A stretch of 64,000 nt of DNA from Talpa occidentalis (GCF_014898055.3 NW_023604295.1:95123591-95187590), one strand, 5' to 3'; shown: positions 22,401-34,085, numbered from the stretch's first letter. A program made the numbers and translations. Notes: generated from the sequence alone by a model not told the origin.

Positions 22401-23254
22401 AATTGTTAAAAAGCACACTATTTTATTCACTAAAATGTTTCACTGATCATATTAAAATTGTGTGAAGCTGTGTAAGAGTTTGGTTAATCTGTCTCTTGGG
22501 ATCTGTATAGAATCTGGTTACAATTTTCAGTGTTTTTTCAAAATGACAGATGTTTATCTTACACGGTTATCTGGGCTCTCATTCCAATTATACAAGTAAT
22601 TTTTTTTTTAATTTTAAAAAATATGCCATTGCCTACTATTTAATTCTACACTGTTTTAAAAGAGTCTGGAGAACTCAATCAGTAGAGTAGGAAAAAGGAG
22701 TTTAGATGTAATTCATCTTATTCCTTAAAGTAACATCTTAGCATTAAATATTTACAACTTATTGAATTCCCACTTTTAAAATGCTTTACTATATTTAAAA
22801 CAAACTCGTTTTCTGTTGAAAGAGATAAAACAGTCTCTTTTAGGATTTTTAAGCATAATCCCCCACATATGCAAAATGCTAATTCTGTTGCGGCTAGCTT
22901 TGAATCTCTGTGGTTTGGTCATCCTGTACATCCTTTCCTGTATTCAAAAAGGTTCCGGTACCTTGCCTCAAGCCTTAAAAATAGTGGTCCAATTTTAGAT
23001 TTGCACTCCACAGAAAGGATACAAATTAACAGTTCTTGTGTTGACCTTATATTTGAAACTAAATACCTGGGGTTCTACTTTTGCAAATTTGTCATTTGTT
23101 AATTACATAAAATGATTTTATTCTCCCATAATCGGGCAATATTTACCTTTACAAAATTATGTTTCTTATTTTTAAATCTTTGGTTTTATAATATATGATA
23201 TTATGTGATGTATAATAAATATAATATAAAGAAGTTGCTTCAAGTCCTTTGGGA
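22401..23254. other. Unassigned sequence
   Basis: No exon or confident repeat. A 31-bp segment at 22495-22525 nearly repeats 21063-21093 (see findings). Confidence 0.45.
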
Positions 23255-23264
23255 TTTAACTGAA

Positions 23265-23358
23265 ACAAAGAAAAATGCTCAGCACCAGCCCCACAGTGAG
23301 GCCCTTTCTTTTGTTTACCAGCTTCTTAGCTGGTTGGGGCAGCAAGGCCCCCCGCAGA
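23265..23358 (-). mobile_element. LTR fragment related to the 54.2-kb class II LTR
   Basis: Read on the minus strand it begins CTGCGGGGGGCCTTGCTGCC and continues with AAAGGGCCTCACTGTGGGGC, paralleling the first 90 bp of the LTR at 54204. The remainder of the LTR is missing. Confidence 0.65.
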
Positions 23359-23359
23359 G

Positions 23360-23970
23360 AAAAATATAGACTGCTCTTTGCTCTTTAAGATATACTCTTA
23401 AAAAAAGAAAGCAAGGTGTAAAAGAGGAGGTATGGTAGGGGATGAGGAACTATATCAGTTGTATGTTTACAAAACATTTTCAGAAAGATACAAGAAAAAG
23501 GTAACCGTGATAGCCTTTCTAGAGAAAATGGGTGATTGCAAAAAAGTGGGAAAGGATATACTTTTCATTATATACTTTTTATATTCACTGTTTTAGACTA
23601 TATGCTAAAAAAGGAAACAACTGTGATAAAATATTGAAAAAAATACAATACTAGCAGTCCAAAGATACACATTATTGAGTACTGATAAAGGTAAGAAAGA
23701 TACATAGATATATAAAATGCCTGTATCTATCTATATTTTATATTTTTAAATGAGAACACTTACTTTCCTTTACAAAGCAAAATATAATGATTAATATAGT
23801 GCAATAATTTATAACGTTCCACAAACACAGGAAGATTTAAAAGATTTAAAAATAGATTAATGGAAACTATATTACCTCTTATAATATAGCCTGATGTATA
23901 AATATATAATATTAATATTTTGGTAAGTTTTTGCAAAATTATGTTATGATTCTTAAAAATCTAGGTACAG
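23360..23970. other. Unassigned A/T-rich sequence
   Basis: Nothing recognisable. Confidence 0.4.
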
Positions 23971-23986
23971 TATATGATTATTCCTT

Positions 23987-24256
23987 TTTTTAAAAAATGA
24001 TTGATTTATTTATGCATACAAGAAATGGGGTACAGGCCAGAGGTGCGGGAGGTGAGAGGATTCACGAGAGACAGAGTGGGGAACAGAACAGGTGGATTGA
24101 CTGAAGTACAATGCTGAGGGGAGCAGCGGGTGAGACAGGAGATGTCTGCTGCGTCATGTGGGTAGCTCCCTGGCTAGCCAGGGATCAAATTCATGCTACA
24201 GAGACTGCAGATAGCTTCACAGTATTGTGCTTAACCCCTTGCGCCACCAGGGAGGC
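23987..24256 (-). mobile_element. tRNA-derived SINE, minus
   Basis: Full-length; duplication TATATGATTATTC at 23972-23984 and 24258-24270. Confidence 0.92.
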
Positions 24257-24584
24257 CCTATATGATTATTCTTTAACAAACATTTTTACATAGTATAATA
24301 AACTTATTGGAAATAACATATACTGTTGGTTAAGAAAATACCATTGTTTGATTTGATATATCGAAGGCTATTCTGGTTACATGGTCCCCCAAAAAATTGG
24401 TTACTCTGATTTTTTTAATGAAAAAAAAAATGTTTCATCTACAATCAAAAAAGCACTGACTTTTTAAAAAATTATGAAAGAAAATGTTTCCAACCAACTG
24501 AATATTCAAAGTATTACATAATATTGGAGAAGCCCAAGGATTCTATAACTAGAAAATCAATATTCACTTTTTGTGCAAGTCCCA

Positions 24585-24810
24585 CACTTAGATGATGAAT
24601 GTGCAAAGCACTGTCCTAAGTGTTTGCATCTATTCTCAGTTTATCTTTACTACTCTGAGGTAGGTCCTTGTACCCATTTTGGCAACTGAGAAAAGGGGTG
24701 CTTCATGGGATTAAATAACTTTCTCAGGGTCTCAAAGTGAATAATTCCACAATCTTATAGCTCAACTGTGGTTGAACCTGATTCAATCTCATTCCTGCCT
24801 CCAGGTCATA
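24585..24810 (+). mobile_element. MIR SINE
   Basis: Contains CAAAGCACTGTCCTAAGTGT, CTACTCTGAGGTAGGTCCTT, CCATTTTGGCAACTGAGAAA and AAATAACTTTCTCAGGGTCT in MIR order. Confidence 0.75.
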
Positions 24811-25625
24811 AGATGTTCTGTAGTTTCTCTAATATAATCTGATAACAAGTAACATAAAAGTCATAAATGTTTATTTGCATAATAGACATACAATAATGTA
24901 CATAATGTCAAGTACACAATATATATTGTGAAATAATTATTTGCACTTTTAAAGCAATCAACCTCTGTAAAGTACCTGCTAAAGTTTGGGGGGAAATTTT
25001 TAGCTAGTTCAACTACTATTAATCAAACACATAATTTGTCAGTCCTGATGATGAATACACTCCCTCTAGAATTCACTTTACAATTTTAGAAAAGATGGCA
25101 TTACATTAACTAGTACCCAATCACCTAGCACGCTGAAGCATACATATGTGAATGCCTGAGACTGACAGTGTGAAGAGATCAGGTTCCAAAATCAAACCAG
25201 AGGATGCAGTTCAGAGGTAGCAAGGATCATTGGCCAAAGACCCACAACTGGACAGATTATGATTTATTCTGTATATATATATTTTTCCCACAGATTTTGT
25301 CCTATATATTTTTCAGTAATTTCAACACTCCTTTCCTCCTCTGCTTTTTAAAAAAGTCCATATCCTATTAAGTGAACTCTTCTTTCATGAATTAAAACCT
25401 TCTTTTCCCCTCACTAATACTCAAATGTAGATGACCAAATACATATTTGGGAAAGTTAAGGAAGAAATTAGATCTGATCTTTACCCTCCCTCAAATTTGG
25501 AATATCCTTAACCATTTAAGGCCTTTATCAAAAATTAGTCTAAGCTGTCCTTTATGATTGATAGTATCTAAAGCAAAGCCCTCCTTAAACAGTTTCACAG
25601 AAAAGGTTTAGGAACAACCCTGAGA
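24811..25625. other. Unassigned sequence
   Basis: Nothing recognisable in either strand. Confidence 0.45.
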
Positions 25626-25642
25626 CCAATAAGACTTTGCTG

Positions 25643-25918
25643 GCCTGCCCGGTGGCGCAACGGGTTGAGCACAGCGCTATGAAGTTGTCCGCAGTCTCTG
25701 CAGCGCGGTTCGATTCCTGGCTGGCCAGGGAGATTCCCACATGGCGAGCAGGCCTCTCCTGCCATGCCCACTGCACCCCTCAGCAGTGCTTTCAGTCCGA
25801 CTGCCTATTGTGCTCCCCGCTCTGTCTCTGGTGAATCTTCTCACCCTCCCGCAACTCTGGCCTGTACCCCAGCTACTGTATAAATCAAAAATAAATCTTT
25901 AAAAAAAAAAAAAAAACC
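25643..25918 (+). mobile_element. tRNA-derived SINE, plus
   Basis: A copy in which the RNA polymerase III promoter is easily seen: A box TGGCGCAACGG at 25653-25663 and B box GGTTCGATTCC at 25707-25717. Duplication CCAATAAGACTTTGCTG at 25626-25642 and 25919-25935 (17/17). Confidence 0.95.
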
Positions 25919-26261
25919 CAATAAGACTTTGCTGCCTTTCTACCAGTGTGACAGCTCCCAACTGTGAGAAATCAACGCAACTAAACTGGCACTTTTAGTT
26001 TCCTGGCTACTGTGCTTGCCCTCCTTCCACAGTGGGTCCAGGTCACTTGAGATTGAGTTCTCGAAGCAGCCATGAACCCAGCTCAGCTAGCCTTTCCCTT
26101 AACCTGCCCTTCAATATTCCCTTCTTCCCTTATTCTTCCTTCTCTAATAATATAAAAAATAATGGCAACCAGAAACTGTTTCGGAGTCACCACTGCCTGG
26201 CACAGTCCCAGCTACTTGGCCCTCCACCCAGCTTGCTACCAGCCCTCCTGGGCACCAAAAA

Positions 26262-26452
26262 CAGCACTTCCAGGATTAAAATTATACTATAAGGCTGCAA
26301 TAATTAAAATAGCATGGTACTGGAACAAAAGGAGACACACAGACCACTGGAATAGAATTGAAAGCCCAGAAATAAAACCACACATTCATGAACAACTAAT
26401 TTATGACAAAGGAATGAAGTATATACACTGGAACAAGGAGTCTCATTAATAA
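26262..26452 (+). mobile_element. L1 ORF2 fragment, plus side of head-to-head junction
   Basis: Encodes [18 protein letters not shown] and later [15 protein letters not shown]. It is abruptly joined at about 26453 to L1 in the opposite orientation. Confidence 0.88.
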
Positions 26453-27752
26453 ATGGTGCACCATCACCTCAGTCCCCTGTGCTCCTCCCTCCCTCCCTCT
26501 GATCCCTCTCCCGCCTCCTCCCCTGCAGTATATCTCTGATAAATAATTGTCTGTTGTTATTTTTTTACACTGATGTCTTATTTGGTTCCCCTATATTCCT
26601 GGTATAAGTGAAACCATCCGATATTTTTCTCTTTCCTTCTGGCTTATTTCACTGAGCATAATTCCTTCTAGTTCCATTCACGTTGCTGCAAATTGCATGA
26701 GTTTATCTTTTTTGATTGCTGAATAATATTCCATTGTGTATATATACTACATCTCCTTGATTCAGTAATCTATTTTTGGGCATTTGGGTTGTTTCCAGGT
26801 TTTACCTATTGTAAATAGTGCTGCAATAAACATAGGTGTATAGGTGCTCTTTTGAATCAATGTTTTTGTGTCCTTTGGGTAGATCCCTAGGAGTGGAATT
26901 GCCGGGTCATATGGTAGTTCCATTTTTAGCAGGCTGAGGAATCTCCAGATGGCTTTCCATAGTGGCTGGACCAGTTTGCACTCCCACCAGCAGTATAGGA
27001 GAGTTCTTTTTTCACCACATCCTTGCCAACATTTGTTGTTGCTTGTTTTTTTGATATGTGCCATTCTTACTGGTGTAAGGTGGTATCTCAACGTGGTTTT
27101 AATTTGCATTTCCCTGATGATAAGGAATGTTGAATATTTTTTCATATGCCTGTTGTCCATTTGCATTTCCTCTTTGGAGAAATGTCTTTTAAGTTCTTCT
27201 GCCCATTTCTTGACTGGATTTTTATTTTATTTTTGTTGAGCTGTGTGAGTTCTTTAGATCAGCATCTTATCAGTTGAATGGAGTACAAGGGTTTTTTTCC
27301 CAATCAGTGGTGTGTCTCCCTGTTTTGGTTAATGTCTCTTTTGCTGTGCAGAAGCTTTTCAGTTTGATGTAATCCCAGGTGTTTATCTTTTCCTTTACTT
27401 TCTTTGCTTTGAGTGATGAGTCTTTAAAGATGTTATTGTGATGTATGTCTTGTAGTGTTTTACCTATATTTTCTTCTATATATTTTATGGTTTCAGGTCT
27501 TATATTCAGTTCTTTTATCCATTTTGAGTTGATTTTTGTGCATGGTGAAAGGTAGTGGTCTAGTTTCATTTTTTTGCATGTGGTGGTCCAGTTTTCCCAG
27601 CACCATTTATTGAACAAACTGTCCGTGTTCCATTGCATATTCTTTGCTCCTCTGTCAAACATCAATTGTCCATATAAGTATGGTTTTATTCCTGGGCTCT
27701 CTACTCAGTTCCATTGGTCTGTGTGTCTGTTTTGTTCCAATACCAAACTGTG
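26453..27752 (-). mobile_element. L1 3' UTR and ORF2 C-terminus
   Basis: Reverse-strand L1 from the 3' UTR (its last part and poly(A) absent) into ORF2. Two open stretches encode ORF2 C-terminal peptides: 27270-27665 ([19 protein letters not shown]) and 26762-27166 ([20 protein letters not shown]). It is interrupted by stops and frameshifts, and more diverged than the 34-kb and 60-kb copies. Confidence 0.9.
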
Positions 27753-27754
27753 GA

Positions 27755-28375
27755 ACAGTTACCACTTTAAAGATTTGTTAGTCATTCATACTGAAGTATG
27801 AAGCAGATATCCTTTATTTAAAACTATCTATGACATTTACAGTAAGAGTGTAGGGATGTTATTTGAATGACATGCAGAACTTTTGAGAGTATGAGCTCTA
27901 GAAAGATATTTGATTTTGAATGCTTTATTTTATCTACCTTCCTTGGGCAGGTACATTTTTAGGAAGGACACTAGTTCCATCAGCCTAAAGGCAGGTAAAT
28001 ACATAAGAAAAAGCTAAAGAATACAGTATAGCATTTATTATAAATCATAAAACATAAATATATTTGTTTATGTTGCCACACACACTCAGTGAAACTTGAA
28101 AATAGATGGAATGACAAAGTTAGAATAGTGGTAGTCTATTGCAAGGGACTCAAGAAGCACTGTGGGGGCTGGAGCTGGATCTATTACTCTTTTATTAAAG
28201 GTAGACTTAAGCCAAATTTTAATATTTGACCAATCTAAGTAGTAAATACATGGGTATCAGTTACACTGTTTCTGTATTAAGTATTTTTTCAAAATAATTC
28301 TTAACATAAAAAATTTTAAAGATAAAATGGATGTCTCTTAATCCAAAGCAACAAAGCACTCATAAAAGAAATTCA
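27755..28375. other. Unassigned sequence
   Basis: Nothing recognisable. Confidence 0.45.
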
Positions 28376-28640
28376 GGTAGTTTCAAAAAGACTAGAGACA
28401 ACAAACACTGGTAAAGATATAGAGAAAAAGGAACACTCTTACACTGCTGTTGGGAATGTAGACTGGTCCAAGCCCCAGGGAAAACAGTACTCAGCTATAA
28501 AAAAGATGAACGCTTGCCATTTTCTGACAACATGGATGGAAGTGAAATCATACTAAGTGACATAAGTCAGGAGAAAGACAAACACCAAATGATTTTATTT
28601 ATATGTAGGCTATATCAAAACAAAATATAATTTACTGAAA
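28376..28640 (+). mobile_element. L1 ORF2 3' end fragment
   Basis: GGAACACTCTTACACTGCTG, GTAGACTGGTCCAAGCCCC and CATAAGTCAGGAGAAAGAC follow L1 order, with an internal deletion between 28484 and 28495. Confidence 0.72.
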
Positions 28641-28710
28641 TGTGAAATTGTGTTTATTCTCCTGCCTTCCCACTTAACAGCACAAAACTAATTTGATGGC
28701 ATTTGATTTT

Positions 28711-28972
28711 TTTTAAAGGTTTTATTTATTTATATATACAAGAACTGGGGTACAGGCCAGAGTTGTAGGGGGCAAGAGGATTCACCAGAGGCAGAGTGGG
28801 GAACAGAACAGGCAGAGTGACTGAAATACACTGCTGAGGGGAGCAGCGGGTGAGACAGGAGAAGTCTGCTGTGCCAAGTGGGTAGCTCCCTGGCCAGGAC
28901 TGAACTCATGCTGCAGTGGCTACGGGGAGCTTCATAAGTTGTGTCTTAACCCCTGTGCCACCAGGGAGGCCC
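28711..28972 (-). mobile_element. tRNA-derived SINE, minus
   Basis: Full-length, more diverged. TGGCAT begins both flanks (28697 and 28973). Confidence 0.88.
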
Positions 28973-28979
28973 TGGCATA

Positions 28980-29930
28980 CAAATTTTTTAACTCACGTGG
29001 TTGTATCTGTTGTTTTTCCTAAATCTTTCACAACCAATTTTGGTCAACTTTTTCCAAATCCTTTTACAAAAGGATCCTCTCACCTCCTGCACCTCAATTC
29101 TTTCCTACATGAATGTTTTAAGTTCTGATGCTCTTGTGTAAAACCAAATACATAAACAAGGAAACTCTCTGCCAAAGCAGAGAGGAACAAGGACTCTCCT
29201 CTGACTTCTCCCACAGCTTCACTGCATAGCCCACCAAAATGGTCATCTTCCTGCCAGCCACCATCAGTCATCACATTCCTGCACATATGTACACCTGGGG
29301 ACTAACCTGGGGTTCGCTTTTTGGGCACTCAGTGACTGTCAAAGTTCCCACCAACACATTTCAACATCCACTGATTTGGAAATCCCTGTATGTAAACCCC
29401 ACAGGTTTAATTCATTCAAGTATTCCATTAATATACACTATCTCACTGGAGTAAACATGGGGATTTAAAGATTAATAAACAGTCTGCTCTAGACCTACAC
29501 TCAATATAACGCTAATCAGATTCAAATGTAAATTCTAACAAGCTTAATTACAACAGACTTTTTGATAAATGATATAAAATAACCACATGATTAATTCTCT
29601 TTAATGAATTATGATGTGCTGCTTGGAGCACTGTCTCCAGATGCCTCAACCACCATCTGTCAAATTCTCAAGATGTCAAGTCTGACTGGCAGAGCCCACG
29701 TCACATGCCCACCCCTTTGGTCAGGAGACATGAGGCAAATAAGACGAGAGAATCTCTCCTAGTTCATTAGCTTTCTGTGCAGTTTCTGTGTTTGCATGAA
29801 ACAAAGACAAAGGTTTCACTCTGACTCCTAAGCAAATACAAGCATGCTATCCCAACTATCTTCTGACCGGAACTCATTCACCCAACCAAGAACACTTGAA
29901 GGTTATTAAACAAGACTCAAAAAATCTCTC
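28980..29930. other. Repeat-poor sequence, no gene recognised
   Basis: Unique-looking sequence upstream of the PLS1 coding region. The open frames of 68-71 codons here show no family resemblance. Confidence 0.5.
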
Positions 29931-29933
29931 CCA

Positions 29934-30209
29934 GGGCCTCCCTGGTGGCACAAGGGGTTGGCGCAGCACTGTGAAGCTGTTCCACAGTCTCTGCAGTGAG
30001 AGTTCAATCCCCAGTCAGGGAGCAACCCACATAGTGTGGCAGACCTCTCCTGACTCGCCCACAGCTCCCCTCAGCAGTGTATCTCAGTCAGTCTGCCTGT
30101 TCTGCTCCCCACTCTCTCTGGTGAATCCCCTCACCTCCCGCACCTCTGGCCTATAACCCAGCTCTTGTAATCATAAATAAATCTTAAAAGAAAAAAAATT
30201 ATTTATTTA
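29934..30209 (+). mobile_element. tRNA-derived SINE, plus
   Basis: Full-length; duplication AAAAAATCTCTCCC-like at 29919-29932 and about 30210-30224. Confidence 0.9.
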
Positions 30210-30319
30210 AAAAAAATCTCCCCCAAACACCACAAAACCCAATGGCACTCATACACAATGGCAGTCCAAACAAGGCAAGGGAGACTTCCCCTCCCCCTTT
30301 AACAGTAATAAATGTTCCT

Positions 30320-30500
30320 AGGTGCACACAAAAGGCCAAGCACTACTGAGTTGTACATATATTGTCTCATCCTCACAGCAACTCTGTGAGGTTGGCAATA
30401 GTACGTTTCTCTTTTTACTGTTAAAACAATTGAAGTTGAAAGCTTCGTAATAAAAGGCAGAGCTGGGCCCCAAATCCAGGGAGTCTGCTAAGTCTAAACC
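30320..30500 (+). mobile_element. MIR SINE
   Basis: ATTGTCTCATCCTCACAGCA, CTCTGTGAGGTTGGCAATAG and AAAGGCAGAGCTGGGCCCCA follow MIR order. Confidence 0.7.
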
Positions 30501-31150
30501 GTCAATTACACACGGTCTTCACAGAGGCATTTCCATACACCCTCTTCCACCTCTGTAGCTGAAGTTCTTCTCCCTGTTATGTTTTCCAGTCAGAAGTTAC
30601 CCAGAACCTGATTTCCAGGGTAGAACTGCAGTGTGTCTAAGAAACTCAGGGAGCGGAAAGAAGGATTAAAAGAGCTTTGTGATATGATATGCACAATTTT
30701 ACACTACTTTTTTTGGTCTCCAGGAAAGTACCTTGTTCCTATTTTCTGTTCTATTTAGTCACAGGAAATCATACATTCGAGAGATAATTGCCCAGATTGT
30801 AACTGCCTGTCAACACATATCTCATTCAGAACAAAGTCTCAAAACCAACACCAAAAAGATGTCAGAGAACAGGATGTGTAAGTCACTTCTAAGGGCCCTG
30901 CAATAACCTGGGCATTACTTCCTAGTTTATAACCCCCTTTACCCAATTCCAGCCAAGAGGGCTATGTAAATGATTCACAGCCACACAGAAATTCTAGTCT
31001 AACTCATGTCACAGTGAACAGAAAAGTCCTACCCAGGGTGCTTCCATTACAGAATTTGAACTTCAGTCTCTAGAACACACATTGTTTTCAAACGTGAAGT
31101 TTTCCATTCTTCACAGTTAAATTAAAATGGTGTTTTCAGTAATTAAAACT
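30501..31150. other. Unassigned sequence
   Basis: Repeat-poor; nothing coding recognised. Confidence 0.45.
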
Positions 31151-31166
31151 CTGAGGTACATTTTTT

Positions 31167-31507
31167 TTTTTTTTTTTTTTAATATGTTTTTTTTTTTTAA
31201 TTTTTTTTTTTTTATAGAGGCATGCTTTATTTATTTATTTGTTTGTTTGTTTGTTTTGTTTATACATGCACTGGGTACAGTCAGAAGCGCGGGAGGGTGA
31301 GAGAATTCACCAGAGCCAGAGCAGGGAGCAGAGCAGGCAGAAGGACCGAAGTACACTGCTGAGGGGAGCAGCGGGCGGCAGGAGAGGTCTGCGCGCCATG
31401 TGGGACCCTCCTCCAGTGGCCGGGGAGCAGCCGGGGATCGAACCGGCGCCACAGAGGCTGCGGGCAGCTTCGCAACCCAGTGCTCAACCGCTGCGCCACC
31501 GGGGAGG
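31167..31507 (-). mobile_element. SINE with ACATGCCTCTA-type tail, minus
   Basis: Full-length. On the minus strand the tail reads AAATAAAGCATGCCTCTATA, then A/T runs, as in the copies at 5516 and 32022. Duplication CTGAGGTACATTTTTT at 31151-31166 and 31509-31524. Confidence 0.92.
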
Positions 31508-32021
31508 CCCTGAGGTACATTTTTTATGCGTAGGCCCATTTTCACTTTTTTGCAGGTTTTGAAGAAAATTTATTTTATTTTACAGAGGTAACACTGGTTT
31601 ACAACATTGTATATGATTTAGGGGAATAGGTTGACACCTCTTCAGCTGTATGTTACCACAACATACTCACCACCAAAGTATTCACAATCCTCCACCAGAG
31701 GCCAATGGGCCCCCCACATCACTTTGCTCCTCATACCTTACTTTCCCCTATCTGTAGCTTCAATTCCAGAGTCAGATTTCCAGTGTGTTTTGGTTTAGTT
31801 TTGTCTATCTCTTTGTTTATTTCTTAATAAACAACATGTGAGTGAAACCATCTGGTATTTTTCTTTTTCATTCTGACTTATTTCACTTAGCATAATACCC
31901 TCCAGTTCCATCCATGTTGTCACAAATGTAAAGTTTTTATAGTAGTATTCCCTTGGGTACATATGTTGCATCTTCTTACTCCACTATCTGTTGCAGGGGA
32001 GGGATAGAAAGACCTAAGTTG

Positions 32022-32330
32022 GGCCTCCCCGGTGGCGCAGCGGTTGAGCGCTGGGTTGCGAAGCTGCCCGCGGCCACTGCTGTGACGGTTCGATCCCCGG
32101 CTGCTCCCCGGCCACCGGAGGAGGGTCCCACATGGTGCGCAGACCTCTCCTGCCTCCCGCTGCTCCCCTCAGCAGTGTACTTCGGTCCTTCTGCCTGCTC
32201 TGCTCCCCGCTCTGGCTCTGGTGAATTCTCTCACCCTCCCGCGCTTCTGACTGTACCCAGTGCATGTATAAACCAAACAAACAAACAAATAAATAAATAA
32301 GACATGCCTCTAGAAAATTAAAAAAAAAAA
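32022..32330 (+). mobile_element. SINE with ACATGCCTCTA tail, nested in ancient L1
   Basis: Full-length; duplication GAAAGACCTAAGTTG at 32007-32021 and 32331-32345 (15/15). The extended tail is GACATGCCTCTAGAAAATTA. Confidence 0.94.
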
Positions 32331-32635
32331 GAAAGACCTAAGTTGTTTCCATAACTTGGCTATTGAAAACAATGCTTCAATGAACATAGGAGTGTGTAGA
32401 TATCTTCAAATTAGTGATTTTGTATTCTTTGGATAAATACCAAGAAGTGGTATTGGTGTATTATATGGAATATCTATTTTTAATATTTTCAGGAAACTAA
32501 TGTGATTTCCATAAGGGCTAGACCAGACTATATTTCCACCAACAGTGGGATGAGGGTTCCTTTTTCTCCACATCCTCACCAACATTTGTTCCTAGTTTTT
32601 TGCATATGGGCCATTCTCACAGGTGTGAGCTGGTA

Positions 32636-32651
32636 TCTAGTTGTGGTTTTG
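32636..32651. repeat. Target-site duplication of young L1, left copy
   Basis: TCTAGTTGTGGTTTTG; the identical right copy is at 40451-40466. Removing the interval joins the ancient L1 seamlessly. Confidence 0.9.
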
Positions 32652-33961
32652 TTTTTTTTTTTGTTTTTTTTTTTTTGACAGTGCTGGTGAATTTTATTAA
32701 TATTTTAAGAAGTAATGCCATTATTACATATACTCTTTGGGAAAGTAGAGAAGGAAGTAATACATCTCAGCTTATTTTTATGAGGTCAGTATTACCATGA
32801 TAACAATACAAGACATTATAATAAGAGAAAATCATAGACACTAATGAAAATAGATAGAAAAACAGTTGTTAAAATATTGACTGGGCCTCCCTGGTAGTGC
32901 TGCACTGTGAAGCTGTCTGCAGCCTCTGCAGCGCGGGTCCCACATCGTGCAGCAGACCCCTCCTGTCGTTCCCGCTGCTCCCCTCAGCAGTGTATTTCAT
33001 CAGTCTGCCTGTTCTGTTCCCCGCTCTGTCTCTGGTGAATCCTCTCACCCTCCCGCGCATCTGGCCTGCACCCTGGTTCTTGCATAAATAAATAAATCTT
33101 AAAAATAAAATAAAATAAAATATTGACCATTGGCTCTAGCAGTACACAAAAAGGAAAGCCATGGTCAAATGTAACTTATCCTAGGAGTGGAAGGTTAGTT
33201 TAACATTCAAAAATCAATCCATATGATTCACCATTTTAATAGAATAAAAGAGAGAACTATAAGATCATTTCATTAGATGCAGAAAATACATTTGACAGAA
33301 TTCACTACTCATTTATGATAAAAGTTTCAGAAAATTGAGAATAAAAGATGATATTCTTGACTACTTTGTATATGTGCTGGTTGAATGCTGGTAATAACAA
33401 GAAAGATATAGTATGTAGGAAAGAATCCAGTTTGGAGGGGGCAACCAGGTTTCTTTTTGGATGTGTTGGGTTTGAGGGTTCTGGCATTGGGAACATCTAG
33501 GAAAAGATCCTAAAGGAGCAGTCAATCGACAATCTGGAGCTTACGGATAAGGTATCATTGGTGCATGTGGACTCATGCTTGGCTATAGAAGCAATAGTTA
33601 TATCTATGTTTGTACAGAGGCTTCATAGCATGTACACAAGCATGCAGTTAAGAATCTTGCTGCTTGAATTATCCCAGCCTTTGACAGTTCATGGTATAGT
33701 TTCTTTCTTTTGCATGTAGTTGTCCACTTTCCCCAACACTATTTACTGCAGAAAATTTCCCTTTTAAATTCATGGTCCTTTGTTGTAAATTGTTGTTCAT
33801 ATGTGTGATTTTTTTTTTCTGGACTTTCAACTCTGTGGTAACAAGTTCCTTGGTTTAGACTTTCATAATTACATCCCTGTTTTTGCATCTTTATTTTAAA
33901 TTTCTTTTTCTGCATGTTTAGTTCAAAATTGTGTTTTCTATACTTTTCATTCGCCAACTAT
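32652..33961 (-). mobile_element. Probable 3'-transduced flank of the young L1, with poly(A)
   Basis: This segment lies between the A-rich 3' end of the L1 and the distal target-site duplication. On the minus strand it ends in AATAAA (32698-32693) followed 16 nt later by a 25-nt poly(A) with one interruption (32676-32652). It contains older L1 ORF2 pieces (33137-33350 plus, 33665-33950 minus) and a SINE, as expected of ordinary genomic sequence carried along by read-through transcription. Confidence 0.7.
32882..33116 (+). mobile_element. tRNA-derived SINE inside the transduced segment
   Basis: Copy with small internal losses in the tRNA-like region. Duplication AAAATATTGAC at 32871-32881 and 33117-33127. 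It may have been present in the source locus or inserted later. Confidence 0.9.
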
Positions 33962-34040
33962 TTTATTTTATTATTTTTTTTAATATTTCTTTTTTTTTTT
34001 TTTAATAAATTTTATTGTTATATTCCCCATACAATTGCAG

Positions 34041-34085
34041 CCCCCCCATTCTGACCCCAATCCCTCCCCTCCCACCCCGCCCCCC
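34041..34085 (-). other. G-rich tract in L1 3' UTR (possible G-quadruplex)
   Basis: On the minus strand it reads GGGGGGCGGGGTGGGAGGGG, then AGGGATTGGGG and another G7 run. More than four G-runs of at least three with short loops meet the usual G4 pattern. The 60-kb copy has the same tract (60213-60257). Confidence 0.8.

Larger units (their letters stand above)
31560..32651 (-). mobile_element. Ancient L1, 3' part (left of younger insertion)
   Basis: Reverse-strand L1 3' UTR (GGTTTACAACATTGTATATG) and ORF2 end (ACCATCTGGTATTTTTCTTT; CACATCCTCACCAACATTTG). It stops at 32651 and resumes at 40467 exactly where the young L1 insertion ends. A SINE also interrupts it at 32022-32330. Confidence 0.85.

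Noticed and set aside
25643..25720. Possible tRNA gene, given A and B boxes
   Set aside because: It continues directly into the SINE body and tail and has a flanking duplication; no cloverleaf with matching acceptor stem is evident.
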